From contig NZ_CP128474.1 of assembly GCF_030369635.1 (NCBI RefSeq), forward strand, positions 186,001 through 250,000: a DNA stretch of 64,000 bases, in the 5' to 3' direction. This DNA comes from Microbacterium arborescens (GTDB lineage Bacteria; Actinomycetota; Actinomycetes; Actinomycetales; Microbacteriaceae). A model generated the notes under the pieces. The model saw nothing but the letters and a program-made list of their open reading frames with translations, did no database searches and was not told where the DNA came from. The position numbers and the translations under genes were made by a program. Shown here one piece after another: positions 7,463 through 16,468 of this stretch (position 1 is the stretch's first letter; each line of letters begins with the position of its first letter).

Positions 7463-9184
7463 TCAGGCGTCCTCCTTCAGGACATCGAGAACCGTGCGGG
7501 TGACCAGTGCGAAAGAGATCGCACCGGGGTCGGGGGTGCCGAGGCTCCGGTCGCCGTGGGTACGGGCTCGACCGAGCCGGGCGGTGAGCTGGGCGGTCGC
7601 CTGAGCGGCGGCCTGTGCGGCGTCGGCGGCTGTCTCCCAGGCGTCGAGCAGGGCATCGCCCTGGGCGAGCCGGTCGCGGAGCGTGTCGGCGAACGGCACG
7701 ATCGCGTCGATCATCGTCTTGTCGCCCACCGTGGCCTTGCCGAACGACATCACGGCATCCTTCATGCGTCCGACGCCGGCCGACAGGATCTCGGCATCGA
7801 CCGCGTCGTCGTCGCCGAGGGCCGCGCCGAGGTCGAGGAGCATCTCGCCCCAGATCGCGCCCGACGTGCCGCCGCCCTTGTCGGCCCACGCGTCGCCGGC
7901 GTGCTGCAATGCCGTCCGCGCGCCCGCACCGGCGGCGATGGCCCGGGATGCCGCGTGCGCGGCGGCGCGGCTGCCGCGCTGCATCCCGATGCCGTGGTCG
8001 CCGTCGCCCGCGATGCGGTCGATGCGTCCGAGCTCATCGGCCTGGTCGTCGAGCATCGCCGCGATGGCCTCGAGGGCGCGGGCGACGACGGCGGCCGCGC
8101 GGCGCGACTCCTCTGACGCCGGCCCGATCGCCTCGGTTTCATCGGCCTCGTCGTCGGCGACGGCCGTCACCGCGACCCGGCCGTCCACCGAGCCGCGACG
8201 GAACGCGGGGGTGTCGCACGAGGCGTGCCACAGCCGGTCGAGCTCGTCGTCGAGCCACAGCAGAGTGAGCGAGACGCCCGCCATGTCGAAGCTCGTGCAG
8301 AACTCGCCGACCTCGGGGGAGACGACCTCGACCCCCGCTTCGGTGAGCAGGCGGTCGACCGCCGCGTACACGACGTAGAGCTCTTCGTACTTCACCGAGC
8401 CGAGTCCGTTCAGGATCGGCACCACGCGGTTCGCCGTCGCGTCGTCGGGCCGCTCCGCGAGGAGTCGCTCGACCAGCAGCTGCGCGAGCTCGGCGGCGGT
8501 GGGGATGTCGACCTCGTCGATGCCGGGCTCGCCGTGGATGCCGAGGCCGACCGCCATGCGGCCCTCCGGCACCGTGAAGAGCGGCTCGGTCGCGCCGGGC
8601 AGGGTGCAGCCGCCGAACGCGACGCCGAGCGAGCGGGTGCGGTCGTTGGCCAGCCGCGCGAGGCGCTCGACGTCGTCGAGATCGAGGCCCTCCTCCGCGG
8701 CTGCGCCGGCGATCTTGAAGACGACGAGGTCGCCGGCGATGCCGCGCCGCTTCTCGCGCTCGTGCGCCGGCGCGCTGGAGATGTCGTCGGTGACCGTCAC
8801 GGTGCGGCAGTCGACGCCGGAATCGCGAAGGCGGTCTTGGGCCTGCGTGAAGTGCAGGACGTCGCCGGCGTAGTTGCCGTAGCTGAGCAGCACGCCGCGG
8901 CCCTCGTGGGCGGCCTTCGCGACGGAGCGCACCTGGTGCGCCGAGGGCGACGCGAACACGTTGCCCATCACCGCGCCGTGCGCGAGGCCCGGACCGACGA
9001 GCCCGGCGAACGCGGGGTAGTGGCCGCTGCCGCCCCCCACGACGACAGCGACCGTCGGCTCTGCGCCGCGGGTCGAGCGGACGACGCCTCCCGTGACGGG
9101 GCGGACCCACCGGGCGGATGCCGCGACGAAACCGGCGACGGAATCCTCGACGAACTCGTCGGGGTCGTTGAACAGACGCGTCAT
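7463..9184 (-). CDS. Dihydroxyacetone kinase family protein (DhaK-DhaL fusion), probable erythrulose kinase
   Basis: A 573-residue ATP-dependent kinase with a DhaK domain (about 1-340) and a DhaL domain (about 360-570). DhaK shows [10 protein letters not shown] at residues 50-59 and His217 in GLGIHGEPG, the residue that forms a hemiaminal with the ketose. DhaL shows GDGDHGIGM with the Mg-ATP aspartates. Fusion and length match dihydroxyacetone and erythrulose kinases (DerK, LerK). It heads the operon kinase, RpiB-like, TPI-like, GntR, with AGAGGAGA as ribosome site and a TCCTATAGGA operator 41 bases upstream. It probably phosphorylates D- or L-erythrulose; dihydroxyacetone is possible too. 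Confidence 0.88.
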   Translation of the reverse strand: MTRLFNDPDEFVEDSVAGFVAASARWVRPVTGGVVRSTRGAEPTVAVVVGGGSGHYPAFAGLVGPGLAHGAVMGNVFASPSAHQVRSVAKAAHEGRGVLLSYGNYAGDVLHFTQAQDRLRDSGVDCRTVTVTDDISSAPAHEREKRRGIAGDLVVFKIAGAAAEEGLDLDDVERLARLANDRTRSLGVAFGGCTLPGATEPLFTVPEGRMAVGLGIHGEPGIDEVDIPTAAELAQLLVERLLAERPDDATANRVVPILNGLGSVKYEELYVVYAAVDRLLTEAGVEVVSPEVGEFCTSFDMAGVSLTLLWLDDELDRLWHASCDTPAFRRGSVDGRVAVTAVADDEADETEAIGPASEESRRAAAVVARALEAIAAMLDDQADELGRIDRIAGDGDHGIGMQRGSRAAAHAASRAIAAGAGARTALQHAGDAWADKGGGTSGAIWGEMLLDLGAALGDDDAVDAEILSAGVGRMKDAVMSFGKATVGDKTMIDAIVPFADTLRDRLAQGDALLDAWETAADAAQAAAQATAQLTARLGRARTHGDRSLGTPDPGAISFALVTRTVLDVLKEDA

Positions 9185-9222
9185 TGCGTTCTCCTCTGCG
9201 ATGGGGGAGCGAACCTTTCGTC

Positions 9223-9237
9223 GATCCTATAGGAAAT
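9223..9237 (-). promoter_or_regulatory. GntR-type operator, site 2
   Basis: Exact copy of the 15 bases at 5450-5464 (GATCCTATAGGAAAT, palindrome 9225-9234), upstream of the DhaK-DhaL operon. Confidence 0.75.
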
Positions 9238-9288
9238 GAGCCGAGGTGCGACCCGGAGTGGCGGCATCCGCCGATCGGCCGCCGGGTC

Positions 9289-9294
9289 TACGGT
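9289..9294 (+). promoter_or_regulatory. -10 element for a leaderless crcB transcript
   Basis: TACGGT ends 6 bases before the GTG at 9301, so transcription would begin at or next to the start codon. No ribosome-binding site is present there. Confidence 0.45.
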
Positions 9295-9300
9295 GGCGAC

Positions 9301-9705
9301 GTGGTCGAGCGGGCGCGCATCTCGCCGCTCACGCTGATCCTCGTCGTGATCGGCGGTGCGGTCGGCGTCGCCGTGCGCGCCGCGTTCACCCTTCCGTTCA
9401 CGGGATGGGCGCACCCGCTCGCGGTGCCCGCGGTCACGCTCGGCTGCAATCTGCTCGGATCGTTCCTGCTCGGCATCGTCGCGGGCCGGTGGGCTGCCAC
9501 CCGGCCACGGCTCCGCGCGTTCGCCGGCACCGGCGTGCTCGGCGGTTTCACCACCTACAGCGCCTTCGCCGTGCAATCGATCCAGGTCGCCACCGCCGCG
9601 CCGATCGTCGGACTCGCCCTCATCGCGGTCAGCCTCGTCGGGGGTCTCGTCGCCGCGGCACTCGGACTCGCCCTCGGCACCCGCCCCGAAACGGATGCCG
9701 CATGA
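9301..9705 (+). CDS. crcB: Fluoride efflux transporter CrcB (first of a pair)
   Basis: A 134-residue protein with four hydrophobic segments and the Fluc signatures GGAVGVAVRAAF, a conserved Asn (LGCNLLGSFLLG) and GVLGGFTTYSAFA. Fluc channels export fluoride passively; the paired genes of actinobacteria form heterodimers with opposite topology. I chose the GTG at 9301 because the 39 codons upstream are not family-like and a TACGGT -10 element sits just before it. The stop overlaps the ATG of the second crcB gene. Confidence 0.9.
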   Translation: MVERARISPLTLILVVIGGAVGVAVRAAFTLPFTGWAHPLAVPAVTLGCNLLGSFLLGIVAGRWAATRPRLRAFAGTGVLGGFTTYSAFAVQSIQVATAAPIVGLALIAVSLVGGLVAAALGLALGTRPETDAA

Positions 9706-10088
9706 ACGGGGTGAGCGCCGGGATGCTCGTGGGCCTCATCGTCGCAGGCGGCCTGGGGGCCGGCATCCGCTACGTCCTCGACGTCGTGCTCATGCGGGGG
9801 CGGCGCGACGCCTTCCCCGTCGGCATCCTGGTGATCAACGTCACGGGGTCCGGGCTGCTCGGGCTCCTGACCGGACTCGGCACGCTCGTCGCGCCCGACT
9901 GGCTGGCCGTTCTCGGCATCGGCCTGCTGGGCGGATACACGACGTTCAGCACGGTGTCGGTCGAGACGATCCAGCTGATGCGGCGTGGGCGGCGCGACTG
10001 GGCGGTCGTGAACCTGGTCGGCACCTTCGCGATGGCCGTCATCGCTGCGGCGATCGGCATCGTCATCGGGGGATTGCTCCCAGGCTGA
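9702..10088 (+). CDS. crcB: Fluoride efflux transporter CrcB (second of a pair)
   Basis: A 128-residue partner of the preceding gene, starting in the ATGA overlap at 9702. It has GGLGAGIRYVLD at the N-terminus, the pore Asn in LVINVTGSGLLG and the GLLGGYTTFSTVSVET segment with the Phe and Thr/Ser residues that line the fluoride pore. The two proteins are clearly paralogous. Basic loop residues (RRGRRDW) suggest an orientation opposite to the first protein, as in heterodimeric Fluc. Confidence 0.92.
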   Translation: MNGVSAGMLVGLIVAGGLGAGIRYVLDVVLMRGRRDAFPVGILVINVTGSGLLGLLTGLGTLVAPDWLAVLGIGLLGGYTTFSTVSVETIQLMRRGRRDWAVVNLVGTFAMAVIAAAIGIVIGGLLPG

Positions 10089-10125
10089 GCCCACGCTCCG
10101 CCCGCGACCGCGTGGGATACTGAAG

Positions 10126-10145
10126 TCGATACATCCATGTATCGA
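10126..10145. promoter_or_regulatory. Palindromic operator upstream of the RND exporter
   Basis: TCGATACATCCATGTATCGA: two perfect 9-base arms separated by CC, 65 bases upstream of the RND start. The size and symmetry are typical of TetR-family operators. A GATACT at 10116-10121 may be the -10 element of the promoter it controls. No regulator gene is adjacent in the window, so the repressor must be encoded elsewhere. Confidence 0.65.
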
Positions 10146-10209
10146 CGAGCGCGTCGCGTTCGCCTGCATCACACCTACCTGCGCCGGTCCGGTGCGCCCG
10201 AGGGAACCC

Positions 10210-13200
10210 GTGTCGAAACTCGCCGTCCTCAGCCTGAAGAACCGCGCTCTGATCGCGCTCATCACGATCGTCGCCGCGGTGTTCGGCGGGCTCGCACTCA
10301 CGAACCTCAAGCAAGAGCTCATCCCCTCGATCGAGCTGCCCCAGCTCTCCGTGGTCACGACCTACCCCGGCGCCTCGCCCGAAGTCGTCAACACCGATGT
10401 CTCGACCCCCATCGAGACCGCGATCCAGGGTGTTCCCGGGCTCGAGTCGACGACGGCGACCAGCTCGACGAACGCCTCGATCATCCAGGCGTCGTTCACC
10501 TACGGCACCGACCTGGCGACCGCCGAGCAGAAGATCCTGCAGGCCATCAACCGCATCGACAGCCAGCTGCCCGACGGGGTCACCCCGAACGTGCTGAGCT
10601 TCTCGCTCGACGACCTGCCCGTGATCCAGCTGGCGGTCACCGGCTACGACGACGCCGAATCGGTGCAGGCCCGCCTCGAGAGCACGGTCATCCCCGACCT
10701 CGAAGACGTCGACGGCGTCAACGCCGCACAGGTCGTCGGCGGCCGTGTCGAGCGCATCACGATCACCCCCGACCAGACCGCGCTCGCCGAGGCCGGCTTC
10801 ACGCAGCAGGCCATCCGTGACGCGCTCGACCAGAACGGGGTGCTCTTCCCCGGTGGCGAGATCACCGAGGGCGACCAGTCGCTGACCGTGCAGACCGGCG
10901 CGAAGATCGCCTCGGTCGACGAGCTGTCGGCGCTGCCGCTCGTGCCGACGGATGCCGCGCAGCTCGCCGGGGGCACGACCACGATCGGCGACGTCGCCAC
11001 CGTCGCGCAGGAACCGTCACCGGTCACCTCCATCTCGCGTGTCGACGGCGAGCCGGCGCTGACCATCGCGGTCACCAAGCTGCCCGCCGCCAACACCGTC
11101 GACGTGTCGCGCGGCGTGCTCGACGCCCTCCCCGCGCTCGAGGACGACCTCGGCGGCGACGCCCAGTTCACCGTCGTCTTCGACCAGGCTCCGTTCATCG
11201 AGCAGTCGATCGAGGCTCTCGCGCAGGAAGGCCTGCTCGGCCTCGTGTTCGCGGTGCTCGTGATCCTCGTCTTCCTGCTGTCGGTGCGCTCGACGATCGT
11301 GACCGCGATCTCGATCCCCACGAGCGTGCTCATCACCTTCGTCGGCATCCAGGCGTTCGGCTACTCGCTCAACATCCTGACCCTCGGTGCGCTCACGATC
11401 GCCATCGGCCGCGTCGTCGACGACTCGATCGTCGTCATCGAGAACATCAAACGGCACTACGTCGAGGGCGCCGACAAGCTCGCCGCCATCACCCTGGCCG
11501 TCCGAGAGGTGGCCGCCGCCATCACGGCGTCGACGATCACCACCGTCGCCGTGTTCCTGCCGATCGCCTTCGTCGGCGACCTGACCGGCGAGCTGTTCCG
11601 CCCGTTCGCCCTGACCGTGACCATCGCGATGTCGGCGTCGCTGTTCGTCTCGTTGACGATCGTGCCGGTGCTCGCGTACTGGTTCCTCCGTCCGGGCAAG
11701 CCCGTCACCACGCCCGACGGCCGCCGCATCGACCCCGAAGACCCCGAGGCGCCGCCGTCGCGGCTGCAGAAGGCCTACCTCCCGATCCTCCGCTGGACCC
11801 TCCGCCACTCGGCCGTCACGCTCGTGCTGGCCGTCCTCGTGCTGGGCGGCACCCTGGCCGCTGTGCCGCTGATGAAGACGAACTTCCTCGGCGACTCGGG
11901 TCAGAACACCTTCACCATGACGCAGACGCTCGGGCCGGCGGCATCCCTCGAGGCCGAGGACGCCGCCGCGCAGCGCGTCGAAGACGCGATCACCGGGCTC
12001 GAGGGCATCGACGCCGTGCAGGTGTCGATCGGCTCGTCCGGATCACAGCTGCGCGACGCCTTCTCTGGCGGGGGCGGCGGAGTGACCTACTCGATCACAA
12101 CCGACAGCTCGGCCGACCAGCTCGACGTGCGCGATCGCGTGCAGCGTGCCGTGGCCGACCTCGAGGGCGTCGGCGACATCCAGATCGCCGCGGGTGGCGG
12201 CGGATTCGGCTCGAGCGACATCGAGATCGACGTGACCGCGCCCGACCAGACAGCGCTGAGCGAAGCGACCGACGCCGTCGTCGCGTCGCTGCAGGATGCC
12301 GACGGCGTCAGCCAGGTCACGTCCAACCTCTCGGCCTCGTTGCCCTACATCGCCGTGACCGTCGACCGCGACGCGGCGGCATCCCGCGGCCTGTCGGAGG
12401 TCGCGGTGGGAGGCATCGTCTCGGGCACGATGCAACCGCAGTCGATCGGCACCGTCGAGATCGACGACACCTCGCTCACGGTCTACCTCGCGGCGTCGCA
12501 AGCGCCCGCGTCGATCGACGAGCTGCGGCAGCTCACGATCCCGACCGCCGGCGGGCCCATCCCGCTGCAGGACGTCGCCACCGTCGAGCAGAGCGAGGGG
12601 CCGACCTCGATCACGACCCAGCGTGGTCAGCGCACCGCCACGGTCACCGTCACCCCCGCGGGCGACGACCTCAACGCGGCATCCGCTGTGGTCTCCGACG
12701 CGCTCGACGCCGTCGAGCTGCCGCAGGGCGCGGATGCCGAGATCGGCGGTGTGCTGACGCAGCAGCAGGATGCCTTCGGGCAGCTCGGACTCGCCGCGCT
12801 CGCCGCCATCCTCATCGTCTACATCGTGATGGTCGCGACTTTCAAGTCGCTGCGACAGCCCCTGCTGCTGCTGATCTCGGTGCCGTTCGCGGCGACCGGC
12901 GCGATCCTGCTGCAGATCGCGACGGGGGTGCCGCTGGGCGTCGCGTCGCTCATCGGCGTGCTGATGCTCATCGGCATCGTCGTGACCAACGCGATCGTGC
13001 TCATCGACCTGGTCAACCAGTACCGCGAGAAGGGGCTGTCGGCCCACGACGCGACCATGGCCGGAGGATCGCGTCGTCTGCGACCGATCCTCATGACCGC
13101 GCTCGCGACGATCTTCGCCCTGACGCCCATGGGCCTCGGGATCACCGGGCACGGCGGGTTCATCTCGCAGCCGCTGGCGATCGTCGTCATCGGCGGGCTC

Positions 13201-13653
13201 ATCTCGTCGACGCTGCTGACCCTGCTCGTGCTGCCGACCCTGTACAACCTCGTCGAGGGCGCACGCGAGCGCCGTGAGGCGCGGCGCCGCGGGGACGCGG
13301 GTGCGGATGGTGCGGTGGGTGCGGGTGCTGCGGGGGCCGGGGCTGGTGATGGTGCTGGTTTGGCTGCCGGCGCCGGTGCGGCTGGTACGGCCCCGATGAC
13401 TCGTCGCCAGCGGCGCCTCGCCGAGGCCGCGACGGCCGAGCCCACCCACCTCGTCGTGCCGGTGGACGGCTCGACCGACGCGCCGACGCATCTCGTCATC
13501 CCCGTCGCGGCTGACGACCACGCCGGGGCCGACGCCGATACCAGTGCCGGTCGCGCTGTGGAATCGGATGTGCCGGGGGCTGGGCCGTCCCGTCGTCAGG
13601 CTCAGCGCATCCCCGGGCCCTCTCGCGGACCCCGTCGCCGTCGTCTGGCCTGA
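10210..13653 (+). CDS. RND-superfamily efflux transporter permease (AcrB/HAE1-like)
   Basis: A 1147-residue RND permease with the duplicated plan: helix 1, large extracytoplasmic domain (about 35-330), helices 2-6 containing the proton-relay pair in IAIGRVVDDSIVVIENI, a second large domain (about 560-860) and helices 8-12. The GTG at 10210 is preceded by AGGGA. HAE1-type pumps export lipophilic drugs, solvents or lipids with proton influx. In this monoderm-type genome there is no adaptor or outer-membrane partner nearby, so it must work alone or in lipid/peptide export. The last 120 residues are a Gly/Ala- and Arg-rich, low-complexity cytoplasmic tail whose end is written by a 69-bp repeat element. 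Confidence 0.9.
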   Translation: MSKLAVLSLKNRALIALITIVAAVFGGLALTNLKQELIPSIELPQLSVVTTYPGASPEVVNTDVSTPIETAIQGVPGLESTTATSSTNASIIQASFTYGTDLATAEQKILQAINRIDSQLPDGVTPNVLSFSLDDLPVIQLAVTGYDDAESVQARLESTVIPDLEDVDGVNAAQVVGGRVERITITPDQTALAEAGFTQQAIRDALDQNGVLFPGGEITEGDQSLTVQTGAKIASVDELSALPLVPTDAAQLAGGTTTIGDVATVAQEPSPVTSISRVDGEPALTIAVTKLPAANTVDVSRGVLDALPALEDDLGGDAQFTVVFDQAPFIEQSIEALAQEGLLGLVFAVLVILVFLLSVRSTIVTAISIPTSVLITFVGIQAFGYSLNILTLGALTIAIGRVVDDSIVVIENIKRHYVEGADKLAAITLAVREVAAAITASTITTVAVFLPIAFVGDLTGELFRPFALTVTIAMSASLFVSLTIVPVLAYWFLRPGKPVTTPDGRRIDPEDPEAPPSRLQKAYLPILRWTLRHSAVTLVLAVLVLGGTLAAVPLMKTNFLGDSGQNTFTMTQTLGPAASLEAEDAAAQRVEDAITGLEGIDAVQVSIGSSGSQLRDAFSGGGGGVTYSITTDSSADQLDVRDRVQRAVADLEGVGDIQIAAGGGGFGSSDIEIDVTAPDQTALSEATDAVVASLQDADGVSQVTSNLSASLPYIAVTVDRDAAASRGLSEVAVGGIVSGTMQPQSIGTVEIDDTSLTVYLAASQAPASIDELRQLTIPTAGGPIPLQDVATVEQSEGPTSITTQRGQRTATVTVTPAGDDLNAASAVVSDALDAVELPQGADAEIGGVLTQQQDAFGQLGLAALAAILIVYIVMVATFKSLRQPLLLLISVPFAATGAILLQIATGVPLGVASLIGVLMLIGIVVTNAIVLIDLVNQYREKGLSAHDATMAGGSRRLRPILMTALATIFALTPMGLGITGHGGFISQPLAIVVIGGLISSTLLTLLVLPTLYNLVEGARERREARRRGDAGADGAVGAGAAGAGAGDGAGLAAGAGAAGTAPMTRRQRRLAEAATAEPTHLVVPVDGSTDAPTHLVIPVAADDHAGADADTSAGRAVESDVPGAGPSRRQAQRIPGPSRGPRRRRLA

Positions 13654-13659
13654 TTGCGG
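13590..13659. repeat. 69-bp inverted-repeat element, copy 1 (70 bp, diverged)
   Basis: Arms CCGTCGTCAGGCT (13590-13602) and GGCCTGATTGCGG (13647-13659) enclose the end of the RND gene; the TGA stop at 13651-13653 lies inside the right arm. This is the most diverged member of the family also found near 16.6 and 56.4 kb. Confidence 0.6.
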
Positions 13660-14092
13660 CACGTCTCGGGCTCGCGTCGACGCCGCCGCACCGCGGGAAT
13701 CGGGCCTCGTGCGCTCGGCCCGACGGGCGATCGGCGTCCTCTGTCGGGGCTGTCGACTCGCCGCGATGCAATGGATCGCGCGCGGCGCGCCGTGGCCGGT
13801 GGTGACGAGTCGGGGTGTCGTGCCGGAAGCCTTGCGTCGCGGCACCCATCGAGTCCGGGCATCGGCACCGGGTAACCCGGCGGGCGGATTCTCAGGCGGA
13901 TGCCGTATCGTGGGCGGGTCGGCTCTGGGCAGCGCGTGATCGCGACAGGTTTTGTGAGTCCATGGGGCCGATGGTGAGCGCCGATCGGCGCGCATGACCA
14001 TCATGTGAATGGCCCCCGGCCGACGGATGTCCGGGTTTGCTCGCGTGCGCGCGGGCGCTGTTCTCGTGCAGAGAACCCAGAAGGACACACCC
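13660..14092. other. Intergenic region and leader of the RNA helicase
   Basis: About 430 bases without a convincing gene. It holds no clear terminator. The last 150 bases are probably the 5' leader of the helicase mRNA, with AGAAGGA at 14078-14084 as ribosome site. Open frames here on both strands are only high-G+C noise. Confidence 0.4.
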
Positions 14093-16453
14093 ATGCCCAA
14101 GAACAAGAAGCCGGCCGGCGGCCGCGCTCAGAACTTCGAGCCCCGTTACGGCAAGAAGACCTCGTACCAGGACGCGAAGCGTCGCCCCGGACAGTCGTCG
14201 GCGGGAACCCCCGGCAGCAAGAGCCCCGGTCACCGCGGCTACCGTGCCGAGAGCGAAGACACCGGTCGCAAGAACCGCTGGTCCTCGCAGGACCGTGCGG
14301 GTCGTGACGAAGCCCGCAGCATCCGCTCGCAGGCGCGCGATGACCGCGGCGGACGCGGCGAGCGTTCTTTCCGCGATGACCGCGGCGGTCGCGATGACCG
14401 CGCACCGCGGGAGCAGCGCGGCTACGGAAACGATCGTCGATCGGATGCCGGTGGCCGCCGCCCCTATGAGGCGCAGCCGCGCGACGATCGCCGCACCTTC
14501 GGCGACGCGCGGCCCTCCTTCCGTGATGACCGTCCCCGTCGTGACGACCGCCCGGCTCGTTCGTTCGATGACCGGCCGCCTCGTGATTTCAGTGACCGCC
14601 CGAATCGTGATGACCGTCCGCGTCGTGACTCCGGCGACCGCCCGGCTCGTTCGTTCGGCGACCGTCCGCGTCGTGACTTCTCGGACCGCCCGAATCGTGA
14701 TGACCGTCCCCGTCGTGACTTCGGCGACCGTCCGGCTCGTTCGTTCGGCGATCGTCCGCGTCGTGACTTCTCGGACCGCCCGAACCGTGATGACCGTCCC
14801 CGTCGTGACTTCGGCGACCGTCCGGCTCGTTCGTTCGATGATCGTCCGCGTCGTGACTTCTCGGACCGCCCGAACCGTGATGACCGTCCCCGTCGTGACT
14901 TCGGCGACCGTCCGGCTCGTTCGTTCGATGATCGTCCGCGTCGTGACTTCTCGGACCGCCCGAACCGTGATGACCGTCCCCGTCGTGACTTCGGCGACCG
15001 TCCGGCTCGTTCGTTCGATGATCGTCCGCGTCGTGACTTCTCGGACCGCCCGAACCGTGATGACCGTCCCCGCCGCGATGACCGTCCGGCTCGTTCGTTC
15101 GACGACCGCCCCCGCCGCGACGTCAGCGACCGTCCCCGCCGCGACGCCGGCGACCGGCCGAACCGGTCGGACTGGAACGCCGAGACGAAGTCGAAGGCAC
15201 ACCAGGATCACGTCGACACCGTCCACGAGCGCCTGCAGGCGGAGGCCGTGGATGCGGCATCCGTCGCTCAGTCGTCGTTCGCCGATCTCGGCCTCGGCGA
15301 GAACATCGTCCGTCAGCTCGACGCGCTCGGCGCGGCATCCCCGTTCCCGATTCAGGCGGCGACCATTCCGCCGATCCTCGAGGGCAAGGATGTTCTCGCT
15401 CGTGGTCGCACCGGCTCGGGCAAGACGATCGCGTTCGGCGCTCCGCTCGTCGAGTCGATCCTGCGCAGCCAGGCCGGCAAGCGTCGCGAGTTCGGACGTT
15501 CGCCGAAGGCTCTGATCCTCGCGCCGACGCGTGAGCTCGCGCTGCAGATCGACCGCACCGTCCAGGCGATCGCGCGCAGCGTCGGTCTGTTCACGACGCA
15601 GATCTACGGCGGAGTTCCGCAGGCCCGTCAGGTCGGTGCGCTCAAGAAGGGCGTCGACATCATCATCGGCACCCCCGGACGCATCGAAGACCTGCAGAAC
15701 CAGGGCAAGCTCGACCTCTCGGAGGTCGGGATCGTCGTCCTCGACGAGGCGGACCACATGAGCGAGCTCGGCTTCCTCGAGCCGATGCAGCGCATCCTCC
15801 GTCTCGTGCAGGACGGCGCGCAGAAGCTGCTGTTCTCGGCCACTCTCGACCGCGAGGTCGCCGCTCTGGTCGACGAGTTCCTCGTCGAGCCCGCCGTCTA
15901 CGAGGTCGCGGGCGAGAGCCAGGACACGTCGACGATCGACCACCGCGTGCTCGTCCTCGACCACCGCGACAAGGCCGAGATCCTCAACTCGCTCGTCGAC
16001 CGGGATGGCAAGACCCTCGTCTTCGCGCGCACCCGTGCCTATACGGAGATGCTCGCCGAGCAGTTCGAGGATGCCGGAATCGCGGCAGTCGCGCTCCACG
16101 GTGACCTCAACCAGGGCAAGCGGACGCGCAACCTGCAGCGTCTGACCGACGGCAAGGTGCGGGTGCTCGTCGCGACGGATGTCGCAGCCCGCGGCATCCA
16201 CGTCGACGACATCGATCTGGTCATCCAGGCCGACGCGCCCGACGAGTACAAGACGTATCTGCACCGTGCGGGACGCACCGGCCGTGCCGGTCGGGCGGGC
16301 GCGGTCGTCACCCTGATCACGCGTCAGCGTCGCCGTCGCATGACTGAGATGCTCGAGCGTGCCGAGATCGACGCCCCGTTCGACGATGTGCGCCCCGGCG
16401 ACGACATCCTCGAAGAGGTCTCGGGCCGCCAGCTCGCGAACGTCGACGCCTGA
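14093..16453 (+). CDS. DEAD/DEAH-box ATP-dependent RNA helicase with repeat-rich N-terminus
   Basis: A 786-residue DEAD-box helicase that should unwind short RNA duplexes in ribosome assembly, cold adaptation or mRNA decay. The core (about 395-750) has the Q motif, ARGRTGSGKT with Lys444, PTRELA, TPGR, DEAD at 551-554, SAT, and the C-terminal TDVAARGIH and HRAGRTGRAG. The unusual part is residues 1-360, which are basic, disordered and made of Asp-Arg-Pro-Arg blocks (DDRPRRDFGDRPARSF and relatives) encoded by 90-bp tandem repeats. Such RD/RGG-like tails normally lie at the C-terminus of these helicases and bind RNA or drive condensates. Start: ATG 14093 with AGAAGGA upstream. Confidence 0.93.
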   Translation: MPKNKKPAGGRAQNFEPRYGKKTSYQDAKRRPGQSSAGTPGSKSPGHRGYRAESEDTGRKNRWSSQDRAGRDEARSIRSQARDDRGGRGERSFRDDRGGRDDRAPREQRGYGNDRRSDAGGRRPYEAQPRDDRRTFGDARPSFRDDRPRRDDRPARSFDDRPPRDFSDRPNRDDRPRRDSGDRPARSFGDRPRRDFSDRPNRDDRPRRDFGDRPARSFGDRPRRDFSDRPNRDDRPRRDFGDRPARSFDDRPRRDFSDRPNRDDRPRRDFGDRPARSFDDRPRRDFSDRPNRDDRPRRDFGDRPARSFDDRPRRDFSDRPNRDDRPRRDDRPARSFDDRPRRDVSDRPRRDAGDRPNRSDWNAETKSKAHQDHVDTVHERLQAEAVDAASVAQSSFADLGLGENIVRQLDALGAASPFPIQAATIPPILEGKDVLARGRTGSGKTIAFGAPLVESILRSQAGKRREFGRSPKALILAPTRELALQIDRTVQAIARSVGLFTTQIYGGVPQARQVGALKKGVDIIIGTPGRIEDLQNQGKLDLSEVGIVVLDEADHMSELGFLEPMQRILRLVQDGAQKLLFSATLDREVAALVDEFLVEPAVYEVAGESQDTSTIDHRVLVLDHRDKAEILNSLVDRDGKTLVFARTRAYTEMLAEQFEDAGIAAVALHGDLNQGKRTRNLQRLTDGKVRVLVATDVAARGIHVDDIDLVIQADAPDEYKTYLHRAGRTGRAGRAGAVVTLITRQRRRRMTEMLERAEIDAPFDDVRPGDDILEEVSGRQLANVDA
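14581..15065. repeat. 90-bp tandem repeats inside the helicase gene
   Basis: The decamer TCGTGACTTC recurs at 14671, 14761, 14851, 14941 and 15031, an exact 90-base period, with a diverged unit at 14581. The central units are nearly identical at the DNA level. Each encodes 30 residues of the pattern DDRPRRDF-GDRPARSF-DDRPRRDF-SDRPNR, itself built from eight-residue blocks. Copy number is likely to vary between strains. Confidence 0.9.
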
Positions 16454-16468
16454 GCTGACGCCCCGTCG

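Noticed and set aside
9238..9300. Fluoride riboswitch upstream of crcB
   Set aside because: No crcB-motif core was seen, and the promoter appears to start transcription at the GTG codon.
12043..14106. 687-codon minus-strand frame
   Set aside because: Antisense to the RND gene; low complexity.
14581..15065. CRISPR array
   Set aside because: Regular 90-bp units are coding and nearly identical throughout, with no unique spacers and no cas genes.
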